A stretch of 64,000 nt of DNA, from assembly GCF_958298935.1 (NCBI RefSeq), contig NC_084935.1:4598001-4662000 (forward strand). Direction: 5' to 3'. A program made the translations under genes and the position numbers. Source of the stretch: Phragmites australis. Lineage: Eukaryota > Streptophyta > Magnoliopsida > Poales > Poaceae. Positions 48,707-60,139 of the stretch are shown in pieces. How positions within the stretch are numbered: position 1 is the first letter of the stretch; each line of letters begins with the position of its first letter. The notes below the pieces were generated by a model. The model saw only the letters and a list, made by a program, of their open reading frames with translations. It ran no database searches and was not told the DNA's origin.

Positions 48707-50134
48707 TTGCCAATTTCCAAGCGTGCAAAACACCATCAATTCCTTGGTGACGCTGGAAGGATCAGTTTCCTCACACTCTTCCTTGGAGGAGGCTTTGCTC
48801 AGTCACTTTTCTTCTATAATGGGTGTCGCCCCACCAAGAGCTTTCTCTATGGACTTGCCGCATCTGGGTATATCCCCCTGGACTTGCAATCGCTTGATGT
48901 TCCATTCAATGAGGAGGAGATGTTCGAGGCCATTAACCGCTTGCCGCTCAATAAGGCTTCGGGTCCTAATGGTTTTACGGTAGAGTTTTATTGCTCTTCG
49001 TGGCCAGTGATCAAGAATGAAATGACTATGGCCATATGCGCTTTCGGCCTCGGCGACCGCAGGGGTCTCAATCGGCTGAACAGTGCCATGATCACACTTC
49101 TACCGAAGAAGGATGGGGCCACTTTGGCTTCCGATTACCAGCCTATTAGTCTCATTCATAGCGTGGCTAAGATAATCACAAAGGCTTTGGCTCTTGGCAT
49201 GGCACCTTGGCTAAACTCCATTATCACCAATAACCAAAGTTCCTTCATCACCAGTCATTCGATTCATGACAATTTCAAATTGGTGCACTCCACAACGAGA
49301 TTGCTTAAGATGTCAAGGAGGCCTAAGATTTTGTTCAAGTTGGACATTTCGAAGGCATTCGATTCCTTGAGCTGGGCCTTTCTCTTCGAAGTCTTGAGGG
49401 CTTGGGGCTTTGGCCATCGTTGGTGCTCCTGGATTGAGTCCATTCTCGGTTCTTCATCCATTTGGATACTCCTCAAGTCAATTCCAGGGTCATCATTCTG
49501 CCATGCGCAAGGGTTGAGACAGGGGGACTCCCTCTCCCCTTTTCTTTCCGTGATCATGATGGACACTCTCAGTCATTTACTGTCGAAGGTTGGAGAGGTA
49601 GGCGTCATCGACTCCATGGTCCATGACTCAATTCAGCACCGTTGTTCGCTTTACGCCGACGATGCTGTGATTTTTTTCTCTCCAACTCCACAAGACATCC
49701 GAGCTCACCTAGACATTCTACACTTCTTCGGAGAGGCTGCCAGGCTTAGAACCAATTTAGACAAATGCGCAGTTATACCAATTTGCTATGATGAAGCCAA
49801 GCTGAGAACCATTGATGAGCTTCTTCCATGTGGACTGGCTACTTTCCCCATTCAATATTTGGGAGCGCCTCTCACGACCGGCTGGTTGCACAGAGCACAT
49901 CTTCAGTCTTTGGCGGACAAGGTAGCGGCTAATCTACCAACTTGGCCAACCAAAATGATATCCAAACCTGGTCGGGCCACCTTGGTTCGAGCGGTGTTGT
50001 CCTCAACTCCGCTACACATGATCATCTCCATCGCTATACCTCTGTGGGTGATCAAGGAAATAGATAAACTTCGGAAGGCCTTCTTATGGGCCGGTGACAG
50101 GACGAAAACCGAGGGCCGTAGCTCCCTTGCTTGA
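48707..50134 (+). CDS. LINE reverse transcriptase domain, open over 475 codons
   Basis: The frame carries the full fingers-palm order of non-LTR reverse transcriptases: LPLNKASGPNGFTVEFY (motif 1), ITLLPKKDGATLASDYQPIS (2), SFITSHSIHDNF, ILFKLDISKAFDSLSW (3, with the first catalytic Asp), QGLRQGDSLSPFL (4), HRCSLYADDAVIF (5, the YADD box) and LGAPLTTGWL, ending in RKAFLWAGDR before TGA 50132-50134. All catalytic Asp residues are kept. The N-terminus is in shifted frame relative to the preceding text (48606-48983 frame), so the ATG at 48707 is probably not a natural start. It stays open while the EN and zinc-binding parts are broken. Confidence 0.8.
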   Translation: MPISKRAKHHQFLGDAGRISFLTLFLGGGFAQSLFFYNGCRPTKSFLYGLAASGYIPLDLQSLDVPFNEEEMFEAINRLPLNKASGPNGFTVEFYCSSWPVIKNEMTMAICAFGLGDRRGLNRLNSAMITLLPKKDGATLASDYQPISLIHSVAKIITKALALGMAPWLNSIITNNQSSFITSHSIHDNFKLVHSTTRLLKMSRRPKILFKLDISKAFDSLSWAFLFEVLRAWGFGHRWCSWIESILGSSSIWILLKSIPGSSFCHAQGLRQGDSLSPFLSVIMMDTLSHLLSKVGEVGVIDSMVHDSIQHRCSLYADDAVIFFSPTPQDIRAHLDILHFFGEAARLRTNLDKCAVIPICYDEAKLRTIDELLPCGLATFPIQYLGAPLTTGWLHRAHLQSLADKVAANLPTWPTKMISKPGRATLVRAVLSSTPLHMIISIAIPLWVIKEIDKLRKAFLWAGDRTKTEGRSSLA

Positions 50135-50539
50135 CAACGGGTTTGCCGGTCGCTTACTTACGAAGGATTGTGAACTCTAGATTTCTGGTTGTCTAGCTTC
50201 GCGCTTCGCCTTAGATAGCTCTGGTGGTAGCGCTCCGACCTGTCCAAGCCCTGGGCGAATCTCCCCTTTACTCATGACCACGAGGGCGCCGCCCTTTTTG
50301 ATGCTTCAACAATCTTCGAGGTTGGCAATGGGGAATCAACTCTTTTCTGGATGGACTCCTAGCTGAGCGGTACCTCCATCCACTTGGCTGCGTTGGACCT
50401 CTTCAGTTGCATTGCTTCTACACTGCGCAAGACTAGAACGATGAAGGACACCATGCACAATCATTCCTAGGTGAGGGACATCACCGATCCACTCTCCATT
50501 GCAGCAATCGCTCAATATTTGCATCTCTGGTCACAGCTG

Positions 50540-50970
50540 CAAGCCCTTCAATTGACAGACGAGCACGACCAAGTCATTTGGAGATGGTGTCCTTTAGGGG
50601 AATACTTGGCAAGGTCGGCCTACTACATCATGTTCCAAGGATCCATTGAATTCGGAGGCGCTCAAGTTCTTTGGAGAGCATGGGCCCCGGTGAAGGTAAA
50701 ATTCTTCGCCTGGCTTTGCTTCCATGGCTGGCTCTGGACCGTAGTCTGAAGAAAACGCCACGGCCTACAATCGGACGATGTGTGCGTGCATTGCTTGTAG
50801 CTACCAGAGACTACAGAACACCTATTGTTGTCTTGCACCATGGCACGTGAAGTCTGGTGGCTCGCATTAGGAGTCTAGCTTCTAGCCGAAGAGATTGCTT
50901 TCATTGACTGGTGGGTTGATCTACGTGGTCGTGTGGCAGAAGAGCTCCGCAAGGACGTGACTCATTGATT
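50540..50970 (+). pseudogene. LINE zinc-binding (zf-RVT) domain remnant
   Basis: The frame 50471-50749 has WRWCPLGEYLARSAYYIMF and LWRAWAPVKVKFFAWLC before a TGA at 50747-50749. Beyond it, RKRHGLQSDDVCVHCL and TTEHLLLSCTMAREVWWL continue the domain in the same frame, with more stops. The same domain occurs in the LINE fragment at 16-17 kb. Confidence 0.75.
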
Positions 50971-51310
50971 CTCCTAACTTGCTGGCATATCTGGTTGTCC
51001 TGCAATGCAATCACCTTCAAAGACCGTCGCCTCTCAACAGACAACTTGATGGCCCTCATCTGGGAGGACGCAGAACGCTGGTGCGCATTCGGAGCAAAGA
51101 ACTTGGCAATGCTCTTAGTTAGGTTGCAAACTTGGGGCTCAGTGCTATAATTAACAACAACGCTTAGTGCGAGGTAGCTTTGTTTCAATATAAGTACTTT
51201 AGCGTTAGTCATATGGGTGTTGTAATTTGACCTCTTGAGGTCGTTGTGCAAGACTCGAAGTCATTTTCATTCTTAATACAAAGATGTACAACTCTTCTGT
51301 GTTGCTGGAA

Positions 51311-53533
51311 TCAAGGATCCGGCGGTGCTACTGCTCGCATAGGTTAGTGGCATAGCTCGACGGGATGAAACGGTATCGCATTACGCTAAGATGGGAGAGG
51401 TATCGGGCTTCCAAAGTATACCGCTGCAATCGGAATATGTTACAGATAAACTGAGAAGAGATCAAGCATGCATATAATCTCAGTAGTGAAATTCTTGTAA
51501 CTTTGAACGTCTGATTGGAGAGGAGATTTTAGATCCAAATCCTTGTGATTTTTAATTCAATTTTGAACGGGATCCTAAACCTCATTATCCGAGCAATTAT
51601 AAAGCCGGTGAAAAGAGGTAAGAATGACAACAGTTCGACGACTTCAGAGAAGGGCCGCACAATTTTACGAATACAATCAGATCACGCACACCAAAACGAT
51701 GAAATCATCTCGTGAAAAACAGATATGAAGTGCCTATGGATCGATTCCTTCAGTATCCAGATTCGTACAGCGACCAAATACAGTGAAGTCAACAACAAAA
51801 ACAACACGGTAAGGAACAACACATGAATACCATGAGCACAAACCTCACATCTCGAGTCTCACTGAGCCAAACACCTAATTACGCATGCTGTAAACATTAG
51901 GAACAAGGCAAGGGGTGGTGTCTCCGTTGCGATTTACAAGAAAAAGTAATGAGGCATCAATAAACAAAGGAAAGACTACGTAAAATAGCTCCTCTTTTTC
52001 CATCTGATGCAAAGCACCGGGACGAACAACACTGCAGTTTGATGCAAAGCCCGTCACAGATTCTTGTCTCGCCGCAGTTTGCCGAATCAATGACATCCCA
52101 CACTCTGCTAGTCACAACCACGATTCAGCACCGTACAGCAGTCACAGACCCTGGGCTTCAATCTTGCAAACCTGTCAAACAACAGAGGCGACATTCAGAC
52201 GATACTTATATTCTACTGTAGCAAATCCTTTTTTTCAACCCTCATGGGGCCACTTATGGTCCCTCCAGAACAAAACAGTTCTGTTTGAACCACATTTTGC
52301 AGTTATTCATGCTCAAAAGGAAAATCCGCCCTAGACAGACGTTCTGTTATTACATTGCATTTTAACTTATAGTAAATAGCTTTGCAGCTCTGCCATCCTT
52401 TATTTGAGAGCAACTCTGCTACCTTACTTTAACTGGCATATTTGTTGTCAAATGTTGTAATGGTCTAAGTAGATAAAGCAACAAAAACTAGCAAATCACA
52501 CATCAAACAAGATATCAGCAATGCACTTTTTCTTAAAAAATTCATAAATAAAATAAGAGGGAAAAGTGGCTGGACAATATGATTGTTATGGAAATAACCA
52601 ACAGCTCTAGATTTATTATAATGAATAATGGTCTTGTGGTTAATCTGGAAAATTAATAGCAACACATTTGACCAAAGAAAATTTGAAAGATCTGCATCAT
52701 CATTAATTTGATTGCTCTTCTAATCTTCAAATACCAGAAACGAGAATCGGAGTGGTGAAATTTTTGGAGATGTTTTCACAAGCATTCCAACTTCCTCTAA
52801 ACACTTCTGTGATGCCATTTCTGACATGGGTATAATTAATTATCAGTTTATTACTTATCACTACTTGAAGGACCATACACATCAAAGTAGTTTAAACTTA
52901 AACTAGGGCCAAACAAAAGGGCGCCAGACACAGGGCCTGTGTTGTAAATTTGGATTCTTACAATTGATTACAGGGCACCAACGATTCTAAACCTCATTTT
53001 AAAAAATGAGTACAAAACAAGCATGTAAACCCTTGAGAACAATTTCAATCAGTAACGTTTCTCAAAAATTTCAGATGTCAAATTTTCCTATAATAAAATC
53101 TAAAATAGGCATTATTTGATATGATATTCTAACAAGTGTTTACTAGTTCTTGGAGTTCCAGGGAGAAAATATCAGTACATGACATATTGGGCAAGCCATA
53201 TGTATGCAAGATTTAAATAAATGAGGATTGAGCAGGTAAACCTTGGCATAAACAAACTAATATTGAACACCAATTAGTCTATGTATATTCAGACATGTCT
53301 GCACATGAGAATTGATATTTACAAAAAAGATTGACGAAGTAATCTACCATGGAAAATGCCTAACCATGTTTCAGTTTATATACCTTAATACATCATAAAG
53401 AAATCTTTCTTTTCTTCATAAATACTCAGTAAAAATCAAATTTTACAGATTAAATTGTCCAATAATTTCAATTTAAATAAAAATAGCAATGTGAGAGCAT
53501 AATATATGATCACCTGATTCAAGTTCCTGATGA
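51311..53533 (-). other. Downstream region of the EID1-like gene, possible 3' UTR intron
   Basis: No other gene was recognised. Just after the EID1-like stop, GAATCAG is followed by GTGATCATA, a donor with the exon ending at 53514. A possible acceptor, TTGTTTGACAG, ends near 52172. If used, the 3' UTR would contain an intron of about 1.34 kb beginning only 20 nt after the stop codon, too close to trigger typical nonsense-mediated decay. This is inferred from splice-like words only. Confidence 0.35.
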
Positions 53534-54280
53534 TTACTCATCTGCTGCTTCCTCTGAATCTGAGAGTGGTAGCAGGGTACCAATTCCAATAACATGTCCA
53601 TTCAGGCATACAAAATACTCCACGGAATCATCATAAGCACCCAGCCTAGCGGAAGCACTCCTCGGAATCATATCCGCCTGGAACATGTTCCATAGCTTGG
53701 CTTTACAATAAGGGCACAACTCCCTTGGATGAAACCTAAATCGCTTCTCAATCAACATCTTCTTGACCCTTGAAGTGGCGAATGACTTAAATATGCCTCG
53801 GAAGAAACCCAAATCACCCTCTTCCCCTTGATCAAGATGCTCGCATGGATCTGACACATACAAGACGTCTGACTTACATGGCAGAGGCAGGAAACTCCTG
53901 CCTGCGGTCCTCGAAAAACGCGTCCTGAACACAAAATGGCCTGGGACGTGAATGTTGTTAAACAATCCCCCTTTTGTACAGCCATTGCAATAGATGAGCA
54001 GCTTCCCGAGCGCCTTCCAGTTCCCATCGACAATGTGGCTGCCACCTGAATGCAAATCCAGCATCATCTTCGGCGCCCTTGCATGACAAAACTCCTTCCA
54101 CAGCACTTGCTTGGCAACCTCGTCAAACCACTTGCACACGCACGAGAGGACGGCGATCAGCCTAGGGTTCCAGTTCATGTGGCGGAAGACGAGGTACAGC
54201 GCATCCTCGCTGAGGTGACCCTTGGTGCAAAGGCAGATCGCCGAGTGCATGCAGCGGTGCTGCTTCACCACCAACACCAT
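53534..54280 (-). CDS. EID1-like F-box protein
   Basis: EID1-like F-box proteins are substrate-recognition parts of SCF ubiquitin ligases; Arabidopsis EID1 acts in phytochrome A signalling and EDL3 in ABA signalling. The single coding exon gives 248 aa. The F-box lies at about residues 23-68: LSEDALYLVFRHMNWNPRLI, CVCKWFDEVAKQVLWKEFC. The conserved block after it is typical of the EDL group: RAPKMMLDLHSGGSHIVDGN, KALGKLLIYCNGCTKGGLFN, HVPGHFVFRTRFSRTAGRSF, VLYVSDPCEHLDQGEEGDLG. The C-terminus has CPYCKAKLWNM, a CxxC pair, and LNGHVIGIGTLLPLSDSEEA. The start at 54280 follows GATTACTGGAG; earlier in-frame text lacks homology. No breaks are seen. The match to EDL3 rather than EDL1/2 is from memory. 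Confidence 0.92.
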   Translation of the reverse strand: MVLVVKQHRCMHSAICLCTKGHLSEDALYLVFRHMNWNPRLIAVLSCVCKWFDEVAKQVLWKEFCHARAPKMMLDLHSGGSHIVDGNWKALGKLLIYCNGCTKGGLFNNIHVPGHFVFRTRFSRTAGRSFLPLPCKSDVLYVSDPCEHLDQGEEGDLGFFRGIFKSFATSRVKKMLIEKRFRFHPRELCPYCKAKLWNMFQADMIPRSASARLGAYDDSVEYFVCLNGHVIGIGTLLPLSDSEEAADE

Positions 54281-55500
54281 CTCCAGTAATCAAATCACTC
54301 CAGCAACAATGTCCACCTTCTCGTACCCCCTTCAATCCTGTTTTACAGTAGTGTCTCAGTTCCATGTATATCAATCGGATCACTACTGCTACAACAGATT
54401 AAATAAAGGTTATGTTAAATCGTTTCGGCAGTTCTAAACTTCTAATCGACTCACGACCTCCACTGACAACCTGAGGAAACTTTATAGGAAAAGATAGACA
54501 ACTAAATCCGCAGTAACAGAACCCAAACCTGCCACTAAAATCTAACCGGGGCGTAAAGTAGTTCGCCTTTTTATTCAGAAATCTCATAAATCAACATTTT
54601 ATTGGTACATGAGACAAAATCACTCCGTAGATAAGATAGAACCAACAGCGCGAGATGCTTCCTATGTCCTACCCCAAGAACGCATACATAAAAAGACTAC
54701 ATGAAACAAAGGAATCAAACTTATCCACCCAAACCCCCCAATGCGGCAAAACACCGAAAAACTATGCTCAATCAGTGAGAGCAGGTGGTGCATGCGCTCG
54801 CTCGCTGTGCGTGTGGGGTTCTCCGGCGACGCGTGGATCGGGAGCTCCTCGATCGAGCCGCATCCGAGGCACGATTCTTCGCGGGAGTCAAAGGATGCGT
54901 CTAACCGGAAGGAGTCGCCGGCCACTCGTCTCCGCATTCTTCACTCAACGAGAAGATGTGGCAGGGCTCGCGACCCAAGAGCACGGTGACAAACATGCAG
55001 GCAGTAATGAACTCGCGGGGCGCATCCATCTCCGCGGGAGAAAAGAGGGAGACTCTGAGCCAAGCCTTACCTGACACGACGCCGCGGGGTAGCCACGGCC
55101 GGAGCGGGGAAAGGAGGAGCCCTCGCCGTCGCCGTCGCCGTCGCTTCACCGGTCGCCGGCGTCGGGAGCGAGAGGCCGAGACGGGATCGACGAGAGGGGA
55201 TCGGAATCATTGGGCCGGATCGAGCCGCACCAGATAGCCACCAAACGGGTGCGAGCACAGGGGCATAACCGACCATTCATGCAGGGCCGTGACGAGGCAG
55301 ATCCAGCTGGCCGAGGCGGGAGGCGGAGGCGTGACGGCAGTAGCGACCGGGCGGGGCACGAAATTACGTTGGTGCCCCTCGGCCAGTCGGCGTCCGACTT
55401 GGTGCGACGAGACCGACCTCGGCGGGTTGCGGCCGGCAAGGGCATTTCGGGGAAGTCAAGTGGGACTAAAGGGTTAAAAAGGTAAACCGCGCGTGGCCGC
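54281..55500 (-). promoter_or_regulatory. 5' leader and promoter region of the EID1-like gene
   Basis: The stretch 54780-55480 is GC-rich and open in many frames on both strands, but no translation shows a family motif, which fits a GC-rich untranslated exon and promoter. On the minus strand CGTGTCAG is followed by GTAAGGCTTG near 55070, a possible donor of a leader intron ending upstream of 54300. The exact acceptor was not fixed. Confidence 0.4.
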
Positions 55501-56748
55501 GAATAACTCCAGGGGAAGGAAGCATGAGGATTATATTAGCCGTTAATTATTTAATTAATCGATTCGACGGTGGGATTGTACGGGATGTGCGTGAACCGTG
55601 TGGTCCGTAGGATATTTATGGTCGCGTTTAGGAGCAACGTGTCGAGGTTAGTGTCCTCTTGAAAAAGAGAGTATTGCTATATTTTAGATGTATGGAAAAT
55701 GACTTTTTTCAATCGATCAATCACAGATGTTGGGTTAAGATTGAACGTCACTTCTTTTTTCTTCGTCCTCTAGATGCTTAGCAATGGTCTTCTTCTATAT
55801 GTGTACTGGCTGAATTGATCACCAGCCTCATTCGCCTCCACCTGTCTTCGGTAACTCTCCTGTCCTTGTATCTGCCTCCATCGTCCACCGTCGTGCTAAC
55901 TAAGCTATTTTTGTGCTCTCCTGCCAACGGCACCGTCCACTAGTCATCATATGTCACCGACGGTCGGCGGCTTTCCCAATACATGAAGTGAACATTTTCT
56001 TCAATTTCTTGTCATGGAGCAAGATTATCGAGAGGAAAAACACTGGTAATATTGACATACATATCACTCGCGATTGATAGCCTTCATCGTCTCGAATGTG
56101 CTAATTGAACAAGGCCTCGTACCAATTTACATGGCCGCCTATGGCTACGAACAGACAAGCCATGCTTGCATTACCTTCTGATTTCCGGATAAAACGACAT
56201 CTATATTTGAATTCGAATAGGAGTATTGGTTCGGACTTGTGCGTACATTCGTCCACCCTATAAATGGTGTGCCAAAATGGTTCTTATGCTTGGGAAATGA
56301 ATTTTTTTCTTCCAAATGTTGCCTTAGAAATTACTAAGTTTTGTTCAGAAATGCAAGTGACCCATCTATCCAAGAACCTCATCTTATTCCGACTTTGCCA
56401 CCGATACGGCCTGCAAAGATTTCGTTGGATACCAACGGGCAAGTTGATGGTCCACTGGGTTCATCTCCAGCTAGGCAGACGAGCAAGTTGTGAACAAGTA
56501 GTACCCACTTGAGCGTGCAGCTAGCTAAATTGCACGTTATCCCCTGGAGCCCTAGTGAATCGCTTTCTCTCACAGGGTGTCACTGCACCAAAATGAAGTT
56601 TCCTTTGCCGGTGCATATTATCACCTCTCAAGTGGTTAAATCTTAGCGGTCAATTGAAGAGAGAAATGGATGCGTACATACAGTTTCTTACAGACACTTT
56701 ACGAACCGAACCCTCACTCCACTAGATCTTTTGTGAGACTAGTTTAGG
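55501..56748. other. Intergenic stretch, no gene recognised
   Basis: Open frames such as 56264-56512 show no family motif and no splice support. No repeat or element end could be fixed. Confidence 0.45.
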
Positions 56749-56753
56749 ACATA

Positions 56754-57578
56754 TGTTGTTGCGCAAGCTGAGAGGAGAGCGATTTATAATAGACTTAAGA
56801 ACACAAGAGATTTTTTCAAGTTCGGATCTTCTGATTGGATAACAGCTCTACGTCATGTGCTTTTACTTATGATATATATTAATTGGTTATAAGAGGAGTT
56901 TCTACATCTGATCAGAAGAGAAATTTTTTTCTCCGAGGGTCCCCTCTTCTCAGATGACCACGATACCCTATTTATAGGGTGTACGTAGCTTAGTGTATAA
57001 GTTATCGTAATGTATAAATATCTAGAATTTGACCGAATTACCAGACCTTATCTTAGATAACTACTTTTTATCATACATAGAAAATAAATATCTACCGTGA
57101 TAACTATTATGAAGGTTGCCAATTGTGGCCCGGCGTCGCTCTATTGGGGTGTCAGGACGACTTTCATCCTGCTGGGATGTCAGGATAAGCATCACTCGCA
57201 TCGGCATTAATCGTTTGTCACATCACGTCAGGTCGGCTGCAGGGGGTATCCTTTCTTCTCTGATATTATCTCCGAAGGCCGGCTACATTTTTAGGCTTCG
57301 AAAGGCCGCATGAGCACCAGAGGGGTGGCTTGAAGGGGTCTGTAACCTCCGGGGGCCTGGCCTCCTGTTGGGAGTTCGGAGGCCGAAGGCTCTGTAGGAA
57401 CTTGCTGTAGCTTCGAGTTTTAGAAGGCTACGTACGTGCCGAAGGGGTGGTCCGAAGTGGTCCGTAGCCTCCGGGAGCCAGATCTCCTGCTAAGAGTTCG
57501 GAGATCGAAGGCTCCGAAGGGGCCTTTAATAGCGATCGTCAACCAACTTAGTATTCTCAGCCTAATCTATTTTTCCCA
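56754..57578 (-). mobile_element. Solo LTR, Ty3/gypsy type
   Basis: The plus strand begins TGTTGTTGCGC and ends TTTTTCCCA, flanked by ACATA (56749-56753) and ATATA (57579-57583), a 5-bp duplication with one mismatch. GATTTTTTCAAGTTCGGATC near 56809 is the phrase type seen in other grass gypsy LTRs. Two diverged ~75-bp units (57323-57397 and 57443-57517) share GGGGTGG, TCCGAAG-like, GTAACCTCCGGG / GTAGCCTCCGGG and AGTTCGGAG words. A TATA-like CTATTTATAGG lies near 56968. The reverse orientation is inferred from the phrase order. No internal retrotransposon genes adjoin it. Confidence 0.6.
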
Positions 57579-57583
57579 ATATA

Positions 57584-59580
57584 TGCCTTTTCCAAATTTG
57601 AAAACTTGCATTGCCAACATTGTGACAGTGTCTGAGGGGAAGGATACATTACAGCATACCGAACCAACATCTAATTCGGAGCAATAAGCAACGTCATTGG
57701 AGCGGCAATACTCTCGGCGATGGGTTGGATCGTAATCTTGCCAGCAGTTCTATTTGAATCATCATCTTGCAATACTTGAAGGCCCAGCAGCCAAATGGTT
57801 AATTTCCAGGAAAATAGCCTTCATACAAAATTTAGAAAATCACAACTCAGATTACTGTGTGGTAGAAACATTAGCCAAGATGAGCACAAGAAAATTGTTC
57901 AACGTAAATGGTCAAATGACTTACCAACTGATCTTTTGTTAAAAAATGCACCGGATAAGCCGACACATCCAATTGCCAAACAAATCAGTCAGCTTGATTG
58001 CCTAGGATATGCATGTTTCTTCAGTTCTCCTTAGTACTAATCAAGGTGTTCTCAAAGTCTGGCAATAAAATTTTCTGCCTTCCTTTTGACATATTCATGA
58101 ACTATGCTAGCTGTGCTCTCCCTATGGCGCAAATAGAACTCTGCAAGCAGGTAAGATATGATGCTGGCAGTTCAAATTTAGCTTAAAAGCAGATCTTAAT
58201 CCACAATTGCCTCATTTGAAAGTACTTTTAGCAGCATGGACAGAAAAAAAATGTGATACAAGTTTCCACACTTTTCGAGAGAAAAAAGTTCATTCAGGTC
58301 AGTTTAAAATCCATCAGTGCGTCGAAAGGTGACAATAAAACCATCCATTCATCAGGCCATAAACAGAAGCTTGGCAAATTTGTTAAAATTCCACTGGTTT
58401 TTATATGTTAGGTCAATTTTTACAGTCCAGGTGAAACCACGGATACATACTAAATTTGGTAGCTTTGGTTTGTGTTATTTTTGGCTAATGCAAGAGCCAG
58501 CTTATCGAGTTTTACACCTACAGGCACTAATCTAGTTTATGAGATACGATCCACGATCCATAAGTGGATCTGAATAAACTCTTGAGGCTGCTCTCTGCAA
58601 GATTCGACTTATCTTAAACGACCTATTCAACTTAGAATTAAATTCAAAAGTAAGAAACAGTTTGGCTTTAGTATAAGTTTATCAATGATAAAAACAAATT
58701 AAAGCGAAACTAAACATGCCCTTGGTAATAGTGCTATAAGTATCATCCTTGTGATTTCCATAAGGTTCAGTGGAAAACAACCAATAATAGCTGCTTTCTC
58801 TTGGCTGAAACTCAGAGGTAGCAGTAGCATATGACGACAGAAGGAATTTTAATATATGATGTTGGGGCTATCAAGTTTTATTTGAGATATAATGACATCA
58901 CGACTGAAGAGAGTGCACTAACAAGGCGGGAAACTCTATCACAAACAGCATGGTGCATGAGGATTCCAGCTGCAACAGATACATTAAATGAATCCACCAT
59001 GCCTTTCATAGGAACACTACAGTGCAAGTCTGACAACTTCAGAGCATCATCGCTAATACCCCTGCCACCGAAGAATTAGTTAGTACCAACTACAACTACA
59101 GGATGTAACATTAATGTATCAGTTAATCCACACACATCATGATGGAACAGAAATGCCTAAACAAGTGTGATATTTTTTTCAATTTGTATGAACTTTTCAA
59201 GGCATGAAGTCATCATACTTCTTTCCACATTGAAGTATAAATAGAATACGTATCAAGATATATATCTCTCCTACTTAAAAAAGACGTCAGACATGTTCCG
59301 TCCGTTAGATTCCTCTGCCCGTTCTCGGTCCGTCCACCCCCTCGTTCGTTCTCCCGATCGGATGTTCGTGCTCGTGCCCCGTCATGTTCCACTCCCCGTT
59401 TTCTAGTGGGTGGCAACTCGCACGGCGGCCGCCTTCCATTCCTCGCCTCTTTGGCCTCCCAACTCACCTCACAAACCAGCCCCGCATCCTCCCCCACCCC
59501 ATCCCCATCTCCTCCAACCCCCGCGCCGCCGTATCTAGCAAGCTCCCCAGACACGTTCCCCCTCGAGACCCCGCCTGTGG
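57584..59580. other. Intergenic stretch with short unassigned frames
   Basis: The segment 57754-58034 is open in two overlapping frames for 62 and 79 codons, but neither resembles a family I know. From 58040 to 59370 there is nothing recognisable. From 59380 the base composition turns GC-rich where the invertase fragment begins; 59406-59590 encodes a Pro/Ser-rich stretch that may be its variable N-terminus in another frame. Confidence 0.4.
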
Positions 59581-59584
59581 AGAA

Positions 59585-59838
59585 AGAGGACGCGGAGGCT
59601 GGCAGCGCCCGTGAGGGAAGAGACGGAGAGGGAGGCGTGGAGGCTGCTGTGGGGGGCAGTCGTCAGCTACTATGGTGCGCCGGCGGGGACAGTGGCGGCG
59701 GAGGACCACAAGTGCACGGAGAGGCTCAACTACGACCAGGTCGTCATCAGGGACTTTGTGTCATCTGCACTCGCCTTCCTCATGAACGTCGAGACCGAGA
59801 TCATCCGCAACTTCCTCCTCCACAACCTCCAACTGCAT
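59585..59838 (+). pseudogene. Neutral/alkaline invertase (GH100) first-exon fragment
   Basis: Neutral invertases split sucrose into glucose and fructose in cytosol, plastid or mitochondrion. The frame reads [20 protein letters not shown], then [40 protein letters not shown] and [16 protein letters not shown], which matches the conserved N-terminal part of the catalytic domain (family LNYDQVFIRDFVPSALAFL). Homology ends at CAT before GTGAGCG (59839), where plant invertase genes often have an exon border after LQLQ, so the fragment may be one exon plus some intron. Nothing of the rest of the roughly 550-aa enzyme is found downstream before a gypsy LTR begins at about 60140. The upstream N-terminal part is in another frame. 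Confidence 0.8.
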
Positions 59839-60139
59839 GTGAGCGTCTGCACTACCGGTGCGTTGTCAGCATGCCGCCGCTGCTATCCTTTGCCTCCAAT
59901 GCCTTTAATCCCCATTTGTGTGCCGTTGCCACCTCCATTCTTCGGTCGTCTGCTGCGCCACGCCACCACCTCATCCTCCTTCAGCCACAAACACCTCCTC
60001 CCTCGACTGCTGTCGGAGGGTGAACTCCTATCGCAGGGATCATGGGGGACCCCTTTTTAGAGATTCGGCCGGAGGATGATCCTGAATATGTTCGCCAGAG
60101 AAATAAATGGGTATGAATGCGATGGCCGGCGGTGCGGGG

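Larger units (their letters stand above)
45400..51310 (+). mobile_element. Near full-length but broken L1-like LINE
   Basis: In order on the plus strand: ORF1 nucleic-acid-binding part (about 45630-46330), an ORF1 tail without clear motifs (46330-47300), AP endonuclease (47600-48384), reverse transcriptase (48707-50134) and zinc-binding zf-RVT domain (50540-50970). The 3' end near 51270-51306 reads TTAATACAAAGATGTACAAC then TCTTCTGTG, a plant LINE terminus without a clear A tail. The left limit is uncertain: LINE-like sequence seems to begin where the helicase exon homology stops, near 45400, and a 20-C run lies at 45543-45562. Many frameshifts and stops show it is inactive. Confidence 0.8.

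Noticed and set aside
54655..55485. Open frames on both strands upstream of the EID1-like gene
   Set aside because: All are short, GC-driven and without motifs. The region is better explained as promoter and untranslated exon.
57754..58034. Two overlapping frames (62 and 79 codons) that look non-random in composition
   Set aside because: I could not link either to a family, and there is no start context or splice support. They are kept only as a note in the intergenic entry.
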